NCBI GenBank assembly: GCA_003254885.1
Contig: QANT01004134.1
Location: 1-64,000 of the forward strand
Source: Purshia tridentata
Taxonomy: Eukaryota; Streptophyta; Magnoliopsida; Rosales; Rosaceae
Direction: 5' to 3'
DNA: 64,000 bases
Under the pieces are notes generated by a model. It had not been told where the DNA came from. It worked only from the letters and a program-made list of their open reading frames with translations, and searched no databases. The position numbers and the translations under genes are program-made. How positions within the stretch are numbered: the stretch's first letter is position 1; every line of letters begins with the position of its first letter. This document shows positions 54,001 through 64,000 of this stretch, piece by piece.

Positions 54001-55406
54001 AAAGGGACCATTCATCTTGATGGCCTATTCAACATCATCTCCTATGATGTCGTCCCTAAATTACAATCTTTACTAATGGAATCAGAGTTTAAGGTAAGAA
54101 TTAAAACTATCAGCTAGTTTTGTAAAGTCCTTTGTACTTTCTTTAAAACAATTAATAAATTTTAATTATTTTGGATCATTATCAGTTGTGTCAGATAGAG
54201 AGTATTGTTCCCTAAGAACCCTCTCACCATTTTATCTTCTGTGATTTTGAAGTACCTATGAAGAAAGAATACTAGTATGATGACTATTGAGCCAAATATG
54301 ATTTTGGGTGAAAATGCTAGGCCGTTGAAGAACATGTAAAAGAAGAATGAGATTAGCTAAAAATGAGGGTTTTGTGATGGATGAGTGCCACAGAAGGAAA
54401 AAAAAAAGGTTGAAAAACACTCTCAGAATAGAGTATTGTTCCCTAAGAACCCTCTCACCATTTTTTCTTTTGTGGTTTTGAAGTACCTATGAAGAAAGAA
54501 CATTAGTATGATGACTATCGGGACAAATATGATTTTGGGTGAAAATGCTAGGCTGTTGAAGAACATGTAAAGAAGAATGAGAGTAGCTGAATGTGAGGGT
54601 TTTGTGATGGATGGGTGGCCACAGAGGGGGAAAAAAAGAGAGAAAAACACTCATGTTTTTCATTTCTTTAGTTATTTCAAAAGAGTTCATAATTATAGGT
54701 TATTAGTTTTTAGGGATGCTTGTTATTTACAATTTAAATCTCTGTTACCTAGGACGCAGGTCTGTGTGGAACACATAATGAGAATGGTAATGCGGTACAC
54801 CACTTACCTTGAAACAGGGAACCATTGGGGTACACTTGTAAAGGTAGAATGTGATTGGATAATCGTAGATTGTTTTTTGTTTCTTGAATAATTTTGGTGT
54901 CCTTCACATTGAAACTGTATGAAAGAATAATTTGATTTTTTCTCTGGAAACTTTTTAGAAAGAATTAAGAATGAGATGGCAGGATGAAGGGATATACTTT
55001 AGTTTGCTTGTTGTAATTCAATGCTATATAACATTTTCTTTCCAAAACAGTTGGAGCCTTCATTAAATTAACAAATGGAAATATGCCTGCAAAACACACA
55101 ATCGTTAGGAAACCCCGTTGTTCTTTTCTTTTTCTTTTTTCTGTCTCTCTCTTTCTCTTTTTCCCACTGCTTGCATAAGCTGCTTGGTATGATATGTTTT
55201 GCTCAGGTTGTGATTGCAGATGAGTCACACTTCTTGAAAAATGCTCAAGCAAAGAGGACAACCGCTTCCCTTCCTGTCATAAAGGTCTTTTTCTCTTGTG
55301 AACGACTAGCTTGCAACTGTTAACTCTGTACATATTTAGTTTTTTCTGTTTGAATAGTTAGTCCACTTCAGTCAAGAATGCAATAGGATGCAAACTCAGT
55401 GGGGGC

Positions 55407-55440
<34 letters not shown>

Positions 55441-58400
55441 AACTTTGCGAATTATTCCAGAAGGCTCAATACGCAATATTGTTAAGTGGAACTCCTGCTT
55501 TGTCCCGACCGATTGAACTATTTAAGCAGGTGCTTCTAAATGCTGCTGAAGTTGCAAATTTATAAGTACTTGTATCCAGAATTTGATCATTCTTTTACTG
55601 ATTTCTGTGAACTTAACAGTTGGAAGCCTTATATCCTGATGTATACAAAAATGTTCACGAATATGGTAATCGATATTGCAAGGGTGTAAGTCACTATTTC
55701 TTTTTGATTAAAGTCTTAATCTTGTAGGTCTTCTATCAGGTCTTGAGATATTTTTCCTCACTATTTTGAAATTTCAGGGAACTTTTGGATTGTATCAAGG
55801 TGCAAGTAACCATGAAGAATTGCATAATTTGATGAAGGCAACGGTGATGATTCGCAGACTTAAAAGTGATGTTCTCTCTGAGCTTCCTGTGAAGCGTAGG
55901 CAACAGGTCAGTGTCTGTGTGCTATGTCCAATCTACTTCTTGACCTGTGAGATGGCCTTAGTGGTCCTGTTACAATTTTGTGATTTTTCTTTTTCTTTTT
56001 TCCCCCCTGATGATCTCAGGTCTTCTTAGATTTGGCTGAAAAGGACATGAAACCAATTAATGCTATATTTTGCGAGGTAATGTAAGTCATTGGTAGTTTG
56101 TTTATATATGAAATATCTTTAATCAAGTTGATAATTTGAGAATAACTATTGGCCTCTTGGAGTTGTAAGTCATTGGTAGTTTGTATTCATGTGCAGTTTT
56201 CTATTCTTATGGGCTGCTAAGCTGTTATTTTACATGAAGCCTTGAAATTTTGTTTAGCTTCTTCCAATATTCTTATATTTGTCTGGATTCTGGAATCTCA
56301 ATGGCACAGGTTTGAACATGTCCTGTTTATGATATTGCAAGTTTGGTTTCAAGCAGCAAACAATAAGGAATTGCACAGAAACTGAAATAAGAATAAAAAG
56401 AAGACAAGAAACACAAGTACTTGAACTAAGGAAAATAGGCCTTAGATACTCTGAATCACCCAAATTTCCACCTATGAATATATTTGAAGAGCATGTAAAT
56501 ATGTCAGTCTTATGATTTCTTTGGTGTGGCACAGTATTCATTCACACCATTTAGGTGCCTTGTAAAGCTTACTTGATATCCAGTTTGTTTCTTCATGAAA
56601 GAGAAAATTATAATAGAGAAGAACTAATGTTTATGTTCTGTTTTGTAGTTGGAGGTGGTAAAAGCGAAACTTAAGGCTTGCAATTCAAAAGAAGAGGCTG
56701 ACTCACTTAAATTTTCTGAGAAGAATCTTATTAATAAGGTATTCATGCAAGTTACGCTCATAGTGTAGAACACATAGGGCCAACATGGTTTCTCTCTAAA
56801 TTTAGTCACGGCAGATCTTACTTGTAATTTTGCTTTATAATTGGGTAGTTAACTTTGAACCTGTTTACTTCATATTGTGCTCCAGCTATTTACTGATTCT
56901 GCTGAGGCCAAGATCCCAGCAGTTCTGGATTACCTGGGAACCGTCATTGAGGTACTTCACCCCTTGTTGATTAATCTTTCTTTGTCTTTTTTTTTTTTAA
57001 TTGCTTCTTCATCATTACTAATTTGCATATTTTCCTTTTCAAATGTTTGAACATAGTTATATAACGGTTCTTGCAGGCAGGTTGCAAGTTTCTAGTGTTT
57101 GCACACCATCAAGCCATGATTGATTCAATACATCAGTTTCTTCTGGTAAGGCCACATGAATTCATGCTTGATTCTAATGATCGATCGATGCTTATTTGAA
57201 CTGCCAAATTTCCAGAAGAAGAAAGTGGGTTGCATTCGAATCGATGGCAGTATTCCTACAGTGTCAAGGCAGGCTTATGTTACAGAATTTCAAGAAAAAG
57301 ATTCTGTCAGGGCAGCAGTTGTATGGCATTTTGCTTTGTTTATATAAATTGCTTTTCTGCTGTAAGTTGGAATTGTTAAAAACAAAATCTACTGAAAAGT
57401 TGGAATTGTTAAAAACAAAATCTACTGAAAAGTTGGAATACGACAATTCAGGGGAAACTCTGTGATTTAAGTCTAACATTCATTTTTGAATGTCATCGTG
57501 CAGCTATCTATCAAAGCCGGAGGTGTTGGATTAACTTTAACAGCTGCAAGCACTGTAATTTTTGCAGAATTGTCATGGACTCCTGGCGACCTAATTCAAG
57601 CTGAAGATCGTGTTCATAGAATTGGCCAGGTAAAGTTCTTGATTCTGAAGCATTCTTTGCAAAAATTCAGAATTTTTTTTTTTTTTGCTTGGAAATTTAG
57701 AACTATTAATTACATCAACCATTCATGTTTGGTGAGGCTGTAGGTTGGTGTGTACTTGCATTTTGCTCTGGGCTGAGCCTAAGCCTGTTTTGGGGCTCAA
57801 AATGTATTTTTTCTTAAGCTTCATACCATGATGAGAAACTATATTTTCTCTAGGACTGAGGTTTGGTCAGCTTAGTTTGTTTTGTTCTTGATACTTTTTG
57901 TGTGGATGGATGGGCTGGGGTGATATAGGTATTTCTCTCTCTTTCTGCGGACTATAGGCTTTTGTAAGTTATATGGATTTATAAGTATCTCCTGATTTAG
58001 GAATCCAATTGGGACTATTACTACCTTCAGTGACATTGATAAATCGGTTTCTGTTGGTACTATGAAGTTGTGATTATAAGGGGCTATGTTGATGGGAACT
58101 TTTTGTCAGGGCATTTTGATGGTTTTGGAAAACAATGTGCATACACTCTCATATACAACATGATTGCTTGGCATCGTAAGAATGTCAATATTCTTCTGAA
58201 GAAAGAATTAGTACAACATCTATATTCCATATTGATTATTTCAGCTTCTTAGTAATATTATCATTATCACTTGAAGTTCTGGTATTATGTGATTTACTTG
58301 AAGTTCTGGCATTATGGGATTTTCATATCTGCTTGCTTATATCACATTAGGTACTGCGTCTCTAAAACAATATACATTTGCCTCATTTGACAATGAATTA

Positions 58401-59155
58401 GGAAATATCTGTACTGGTTTAAATTATTATTAGTTATAACTATTACTATTATTATTTATTATTTATACACGCATAGCAAATGTTGCATGTTTGTCCATTT
58501 CCTTGATATGTTTTGTTCATGTTTTAGGTGTCTTCGGTCAATATATACTACCTTCTAGCGAACTACACAGTTGATGACCTCATATGGTACGCTCTAATGC
58601 GTTTTCTGTTTTCCGATTGATTTGATGATTGTTGTAATTCCATTCTGTCTTCAGGGATGTTGTTCAGAACAAGTTGGAAAATGTAGGACAGGTAATTTCA
58701 ACCCCTTTCCTCGGGGAGCTTCATAAATAAAGGCACACACTTTACTGTTCCCTAATTCCTCTGCTGTAGCAATGGTTTGAATTCCCAATGAAATGATATT
58801 CCATATTAGGGACAACAAGAATAAGAGATTTCTGGTTTTAGAATAGTAAACTGAAGTCTGGTTTTTGGAATATCAGGTGCTTGATGGCCATGAGAATACC
58901 ATGGAAGTTGCAACCAGCCAGCCGCAAAGCAGCCCAGCAAAGCAGAAAACACTTGACTCCATGTTGGAAGTTGCAGCCAGCAAGCCACGAAGCAGCCCTG
59001 CAAAGCAGAGAACACTAGACTCCATGTTGGAAGTTGCAGCCAGCCAGCCACGAAGCAGCCCTGCAAAGCAGAAAACACTTGACTCTTTCATAAAGCGTTG
59101 CAACATCCAGGATGACCATGAAAATCAGCCCAAGTCTAAAATCCAGAGGCACTGA
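51097..59155 (+). CDS. CHR18: SMARCAL1/ZRANB3-like DNA annealing helicase (CHR18-like)
   Basis: Twenty-four exons encode about 736 aa: 51097-51309, 51533-51596, 52039-52127, 52214-52269, 52418-52493, 52669-52735, 53112-53178, 53355-53421, 53630-53713, 53790-53831, 53938-54093, 55207-55284, 55461-55529, 55620-55685, 55778-55906, 56020-56076, 56649-56738, 56886-56951, 57077-57145, 57216-57320, 57504-57629, 58528-58586, 58655-58691, 58877-59155. All joins keep phase. A HARP-like region lies at about 95-165 (LPKLSVKFFLHASGNIAAKF, VVVGAFRKIPKATWHAKERLW). The SNF2 ATPase core has LPFQREGVRF, motif I DEMGLGKT (about 225-231), DESH at about 332-335, LLSGTPALSRPIELF, FAHHQAMIDSI, SIKAGGVGLTLTAAS and AEDRVHRIGQ (about 603-612). 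Such enzymes rewind DNA and remodel stalled forks in the nucleus. The donor after exon 8 is GC, not GT. The last exon encodes three 21-residue repeats carrying PCNA-box-like motifs. Order with DGAT3 is as in Arabidopsis. Confidence 0.9.
53473..53561. repeat. Small inverted repeat in CHR18-like intron 8
   Basis: TATAGAGGGATCTCTACCAT (about 53483-53502) pairs with ATGGTAGAGATCCCTCCATA (about 53539-53558) at nearly every position. The direct repeat TGATTTAACA occurs at 53461 and 53528. It is a hairpin-forming unit, possibly the end of a small transposon. Confidence 0.7.
54200..54651. repeat. Diverged 231-bp tandem duplication in CHR18-like intron 11
   Basis: Two head-to-tail copies, 54200-54430 and 54431-54651, both start GAGTATTGTTCCCTAAGAAC and run through GAAGTACCTATGAAGAAAGAA, GATTTTGGGTGAAAATGCTA and GAGGGTTTTGTGATGGATG to GAAAAACACTC. 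About one base in ten differs. It is non-coding. Confidence 0.9.
55407..55440. repeat. (CT)n microsatellite before CHR18-like exon 13
   Basis: CT repeat with one TTT interruption, 20 bp upstream of the exon 13 acceptor (AG at 55459-55460). It probably contributes to the polypyrimidine tract. Confidence 0.9.
57365..57437. repeat. 33-bp tandem repeat in CHR18-like intron 20
   Basis: The 33-bp unit AAGTTGGAATTGTTAAAAAC plus AAAATCTACTGAA occurs twice perfectly and then begins a third time. Non-coding. Confidence 0.9.
58907..59095 (+). repeat. 63-bp coding repeat, three copies, in CHR18-like last exon
   Basis: Units 58907-58969, 58970-59032 and 59033-59095 each encode 21 residues of the form VAxSxPxSSPAKQ(K/R)TLDS(M/F)(L/I). 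The third unit ends in F-I rather than M-L-E. Units differ at only a few bases, so amplification is fairly recent. Reading frame is preserved because the unit length is divisible by three. Confidence 0.97.
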
Positions 59156-60193
59156 ACGAAGAATGTACTGACCTGGAATTTTACCATTTTGAAATTTTGC
59201 GAGCGCTGTATTTAAGTCAAAATGGTTACAAATTTTTTGTGAATGGTGATGTTATCCTGCAAGGGTTGTCCTTTTACTCATCTTTGTAAGCACTCCACAT
59301 GGTGACAGTAGGGTTATGGATTTTTTTTTAAAAAAAAAGATAAACGGTGCGAGCTTATGCTAAATCATTAATTGTATTTCCTAAGTTGTCTGCAAGACTG
59401 CAACAAAGATTAAAAATTCGTTACTGGAACTAAACCCATGAATATACGATGGTCAAATTTAAAAAAATTTTAAAAAAGAGAAGTCTTATCAAAAATTAAA
59501 GTTTTCAAAATTTCTTTAAAGACGACAAGCACAACACATTCTGTATTTTAAATTCATAAACGTGATCAAGGTCTGTATACTTCATATTATTAAACTCAAA
59601 TTGGTTCCTAGGACAACAAAGAAATTGTGTTGAATGATATGGATTCTCACTAAAAATAAGGCCCGCCGTTGAAACATAACATGTGCATTATTTTTTCCGG
59701 TAAAACATAACATGTAAAACTCATAGAAATAGAATATTGAGAATATGATAATTTCAGAGTGCAATTCACGTGCAAGTTAGCTGTATGACTCTCTCATTCT
59801 TTTCTTTTCTTTGACTAGAAAGTTAGCTGCATGATCTGCAATAGAAATTCTGAAATAGAATATTGAGAATTACAACCAAAAAAAAAAGAAATAGAATATT
59901 GAGAATTAGCACCATCCATTACGTGGTGCCATACTTTCATTTAACATTATATGTGTACCTCAAAATAACACAACCACAAAATCCAATACTTGGAAAAGAT
60001 ACAGGATTTGGGGATATACCCAATGAATAAATTGATCAAACTAGAGAGATGAAAGATTTGACTATCTGTTTATTTACATTTATACTGGTAAACTAGGACC
60101 TACAAGTCCTAACTCGTAAGACACACAACAAAAGAAAGAAACAATTCAATTTCAATCTATATTCATTCACTGCAGATCAGTTTAAAGGCTTCT
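59156..60193. other. Convergent 3' flanks of CHR18-like and DGAT3 genes
   Basis: About 1 kb. The left 150 bp are the CHR18-like 3'UTR. From 59330 the DNA is AT-rich, with a short repeated phrase GAAATAGAATATTGAGAAT at about 59850 and 59888. No gene seen. Confidence 0.45.
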
Positions 60194-61648
60194 CTAAGCT
60201 GCAGGAACAAGCCCCAAATCCTTCCCGTCTTCCCCAAGTAAACCAGCAACAATGAGGCTCACATCATCAAGGCCAACTCCAATGTACAAAGGATTAGTGG
60301 GATTCCTAACAGAATCTTCTACTATTCCTTCAGATTGAATCCCATCTACAGAATTCAAAACCCTCACATTAGGACCATTTTTGCATTTGCCCATGCACTT
60401 GCACCCAACAACACTTCCTTCAACACCCATCACCCTCTCAAATTCTTCCAACAATGCTCCACCACCTGATTTCTTGCACTTGTTACCCATGCACACCTCA
60501 ACCCTCATAGCAGGTGCTTCCATAACTGAGCTACTGCATGCATCATTATGGCCAATACTACCACTGTTGCTACAACTAGTACTAGTCCCAGTGCAGCATT
60601 TTTCTTCTTGATTCTGTAAACTGCGAATTTCAATGCCATGTTCCACTGTTGTGTTCTCCTGATGAGTGGTTAGTGAGCTCAGCTGGGTCAATAATGCCCC
60701 TTCTTGATATTTAACTGGCTGCAAACCATCTAGCATTGGTTGCGCAGGGACTTCACCTCGCAGGCGGTTCATGTCAATCACCTCCCCGCATTCACTGTCA
60801 CTTGATTCAGATGATTCAGATGATGATGATCCACTGCCCATGGTTCTCATCTTTGCGGCTTTAAGCTTGGCCTTCTCTTCTTTCCTTTTTTTCTTCAATT
60901 CCTTCTCCTCTACTCTTAGCTCTTCCAATTGTTTTAGTAAAATCTCTGCACCTTCCTGTACACAAAGCAAATTAAACAATAAATTCATGATGTTTAATAA
61001 ATCCAAAAACCCATTTCGGTAAAATCAAGGCGTACATACACCCAAAAAACATAGGCTTTATCATGCACATGACCATTGACCGGTCCAACTACATAGCTCA
61101 AAGCATAAAAAAGGGGAAACAAGACAGATTGGTAGACTTTGAGCATGAAAAACAAGCGAATGCATATGAACAAATTCATCTAAAACAACTACAAATACAG
61201 TAGCTTAAACAACCCAAACCAAGATGAAGAAAAGAAGAGAAATGAAAAGAAAATAAACGAAACATACCGCGATGAGCTGCTCCTGAACTTGAAGGACCAA
61301 ACCTTCCTTAGACTCCAACCCAAAACCCATCTGAGAAGACGCGGACAAGTCCTTCGACAACCCTTTGAGCAACTTCAACTTCTTCTTGATCTCCTTCTCC
61401 TTCTCCTTCTTCCCACCACCACACCTGGGTCGACCCACACAATAATACTGCACATGCCCATCATCGCAAAACCCTGAATTCACACTCACATGCCCGCGAG
61501 ACCTTCCGGTTCTCAAAGGAACCCCAAAATCTCTACTACCCTGAACCCGAAGCTCGCCGGGGAACGACGGCTTGGAAGAACGGGAATCGATTCCGGCGCC
61601 GGAGGAGAAGCACGGAACCTGCCTAGAAACGACACCGGATACCTCCAT
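60194..61648 (-). CDS. DGAT3: DGAT3-like protein with thioredoxin-like 2Fe-2S domain
   Basis: Two exons (complement of 61268-61648, 60194-60955), phase 0 junction, encode 380 aa. The N-terminal region has the conserved GHVQYYCVGRPRCGG motif and a lysine-rich stretch (KKEKEKEIKKKLKLLKGLSKDL). A coiled, highly charged segment (EELRVEEKELKKKRKEEKAKLKAAKMR) and a Ser/Glu/Asp-rich linker follow. Then comes a thioredoxin-like ferredoxin domain at about 278-330 with RVEVCMGNKCKKSGG and VVGCKCMGKCKNGPNVRV, four Cys suited to a 2Fe-2S cluster. Plant DGAT3 is a soluble enzyme reported to form triacylglycerol from diacylglycerol and acyl-CoA. Adjacent to the CHR18-like gene, as Arabidopsis At1g48300 is to At1g48310. 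No transmembrane segment is seen. Confidence 0.9.
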
Positions 61649-63125
61649 CGGTTTAAGATTTCTACGGTGAAAATCGGGAAACCTTAAACCCTACCACGAA
61701 TCGAAGCTCGAAACAGAGCAGAAGATGAAAGGGAAGCCCCTTCTCCTCGCAAATGGTGAAATGACCAGAGCTGTTGCCTACGTAAGCTTTTTTCCTTGTA
61801 TTACAAGGGGGAGAAAGGACGAAGAAAGGCTTCGGATTTAACCGACTCAACACGCTGGCGTTTTTGATTGGTGGGTGATGACGTGGAGTTGGCGGGTGGT
61901 AAGCACCTGGGGGCTCGTGACCGTTTTCTGTTTCCCACGCGAATGGGGTAAGCCCTCACCCTTGATCCCATCCGCTGGTAGAGATTGAAGCCACGTGGTG
62001 CCACGTATGCTGCCACGTATCCGACAACTATATTTTTAGCTTTTTTTTTCATTATACATACTCCAATAGTCCTATGCTCAGCTAAAACCCAAATTTTTTC
62101 TTCCATACAATTTTTTTATTTATTTTAGAAACGAACTTTATTAGAATTAAATTGAAGTACATAAATCCTCCAGCAAGGTTTTTGGTTAAAAAAAGCTAAG
62201 CCCCCCCGTTTGGTACTGTACTCTATCCAAAACCAGTTTTTTGTTTTTAAAACCTCAAAATCATTTTTAAGTTTAGAAAACCAATTTTTATAAATAATTC
62301 AACCTAGCCTGCCCTCCCTAGCCTCAACCAAATTGCTATCTCCCCTCGACCTAAACATCGATTTTTGGTTACTGAGAAAATCAAAATCTAATACATCATT
62401 TTCATTCTTTGCTCATTCTTTCGGATCCTCGACGTTCTGTTGGTTAACACATCATCATTTTTATCTTGCTGGAAATGTCATGGACAGAAGACAGTGGGGC
62501 AAGTAGGCAATGCCACCAAACATTCTAGGAAAATATATGATTCAAGCTTTAGTAAGGTACCATTACCACCAGTTTCAAATTACATATATATGCTAACCGA
62601 AAATCAGAGGGGAGAAAAGGGTACACACCCAAAGGCAGTTGAGCCGGGCTTTATTCAAAAACTGTAACTTATATGTAACTGTAACTGCAACCTTGCTTAT
62701 ACCAACTGGAGACCTTATACTAAATACAGTGAACATTGTTTATACACAAAAAGCAGACTGGAGTATAATCAGTAGGCCATTTTTTACAGCAACTGTTACC
62801 CTAGTCAGTTGATATAGCAGGATATACGAGTGGTGAAGAGGCCATGTCATCATTAGGTTGGAGGTTGAACATGGTTTTCTTGCAGCAAATGACAGAAAAT
62901 TAACCATCAGATGAGTCATTTAACGGTTCGTGGAAATCACATTCACTTCTCAATTTTTCGCAAAACTGAATCTTAAACCTTTTCCAGCCAGATTATCCAA
63001 GTTTTGCTTGCAGCTGGGAAATGAGGCTCTTGCAAACATTGAAAAATGCAGCGACAAGGCATAGAAGAGAACTACATTTTCTTACAACCTATAAATGGCA
63101 GCATAAAATCTCTCTGTGTAGCTTG
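61649..63125. other. Intergenic: DGAT3 promoter and 3' flank of the last gene
   Basis: The DGAT3 5' side holds the G-box cluster at 61990-62022. 62195-62300 (CCCCCCGTTTGGTACTGTAC) has the look of a transposon end but I found no partner. From 62400 to 63125 the DNA is probably 3'UTR and spacer of the minus-strand gene ending at 63126. Confidence 0.4.
61990..62022 (-). promoter_or_regulatory. G-box/ABRE-like cluster upstream of DGAT3
   Basis: CCACGTGG (61991-61998, containing the palindromic CACGTG) is followed by two more GCCACGTAT copies, three ACGT cores within 33 bp. It lies about 340 bp upstream of the DGAT3 start codon. ACGT-core clusters bind bZIP/bHLH factors and often mediate abscisic acid, light or seed-specific expression. 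Confidence 0.5.
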
Positions 63126-64000
63126 TTAGGATGATGGTATGCCTGCCAACAGCTCTCGAGAACCTCCCAAGTTTCCTGGTACTCGTTGTCTTATTTCTTC
63201 AAAAGCACATAATGTTTCAGAGTCAAGACCTCCAGCAAACTGTAGACATGCATAACAGGGACAGAATCAGAAAAGAACTCCACAGTATAGTCAATCTAAG
63301 CAGATTAGAAGGGTTAAAAAAGGATAGTTAGGACTTCTTAGAAGAGATCAAGAAGTTAAAAATTGCATTCCCTGGGCGATTCATCCCATGAAGTCAGCTT
63401 CTAAAATTAAAAGATCTTTTGAAGTGTTGGTTTTTTGAAAGTTTGGCTTATCCCATAATAAGAGCTCTTTTTTGTTGTGAATAAGAAAAATTGGAACCCG
63501 AGAAAGAAGAAAATCTCTCAGTTTAGGCAACTCTGTAGTTAATCAAAGACAAGAAATCTGGTTGACAGGGGAGCCTAAGATGGCTACATAAGGATAAAAA
63601 AATTAGGCAGACCAGCTCATAAATGTGTGGGAACCATGCCAAATTATCCAAACAACCCAAAAAATGAACAGTGAAGAGCATAGCAACCAATGAAGTCATA
63701 AACTGAGATCTTACAAAGCAAATACAGAAATTTCTGCTTTTCATGGTCATACTTGGGAAAACAACAATTGAAAGTATGAATTGTACATATTCTGTCCAAA
63801 AGAAACAGGAGTACATACCATATCCAGTGCAACCCGATTCAATTGCCCTTACTTTCTCTCCATTAATTCATTATGGCATCTTGTTAGGTAATTAAACAGT
63901 TCCTATCCATCAATAAATAAACATCATAGAAACTGTGGACTCAAGAATTACCTGGTGAGCCCTATATGCAAAATGCATGCCCTGAAGCAGAAGAGATTCT
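63126..64000 (-). CDS. 3' terminal exons of an unidentified gene (partial)
   Basis: Two exons are visible (complement of 63952 to beyond 64000, and 63126-63239), phase 0 junction across a 712-bp intron. Together they encode ESLLLQGMHFAYRAHQ joined to FAGGLDSETLCAFEEIRQ..RVPGNLGGSRELLAGIPSS and a TAA stop. Donor (CCAG/GTAATT) and acceptor (GTCTACAG) are good. I do not recognise the family; most of the gene lies beyond the window. An additional exon between these two cannot be excluded. Confidence 0.5.

Overview
The window is 64 kb of plant nuclear DNA, almost certainly from a eudicot. Nearly every gene is broken by short AT-rich GT-AG introns and has a recognisable plant homologue. Chloroplast-targeted proteins are present (L18c, a RAD52-like protein), as is a plant-type aspartic proteinase with a saposin-like insert. 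Intergenic DNA carries small plant transposons. Gene content and order would suit a Rosaceae-type woody genome, but that is only a guess. I found no prokaryotic, viral or CRISPR features. All exon models below were built by hand from splice signals and reading phase; each joins to an open frame of the length given.

Layout, left to right: eRF1 translation release factor (+, 2931-4244) behind a 1.6 kb 5'UTR intron; a membrane-anchored START lipid-transfer protein (-, 6017-7712); U2 snRNP A' (-, 8641-11289), divergent from an ER SIL1/Fes1-like Hsp70 nucleotide exchange factor (+, 11692-13414); chloroplast RAD52-2-like protein (+, 15047-17270); DUF1350 putative hydrolase (-, 17791-21839), divergent from a GT47 exostosin glycosyltransferase (+, 22110-23622); a WBP2-like GRAM protein (-, 24119-26136); a CHX18-type cation/H+ exchanger (-, 28234-30899); plastid ribosomal protein L18 (-, 31641-33371); DEAD-box helicase RH50 (-, 34000-38455); mitochondrial-type rhomboid RBL14 with a zinc finger (-, 39659-41115); a small unknown membrane protein (-, 42576-43405); a phytepsin-type aspartic proteinase (-, 44880-49376); a SMARCAL1/ZRANB3-like annealing helicase, CHR18-like (+, 51097-59155); DGAT3-like 2Fe-2S protein (-, 60194-61648); and the 3' end of an unidentified gene (-, 63126 to the window edge).

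The genes are housekeeping loci and form no single pathway. Two blocks keep the neighbourhoods I recall from Arabidopsis: eRF1 / RAD52-2 / DUF1350 (At5g47860-47880) and CHR18 / DGAT3 (At1g48300-48310).

The less ordinary content is structural. There is a decayed second copy of the eRF1 promoter and 5' leader downstream of the gene. A solo LTR has a 5-bp target duplication (27090-27602). A PIF/Harbinger-type MITE has TTA target duplications (43534-44325), and a Mutator-type MITE in a protease intron has a perfect 9-bp target duplication (48431-48823). A perfect 230-bp tandem duplication lies in an RH50 intron, a minisatellite crosses the RBL14 stop codon, and a 63-bp coding repeat multiplies a PCNA-box-like motif in the CHR18-like helicase.
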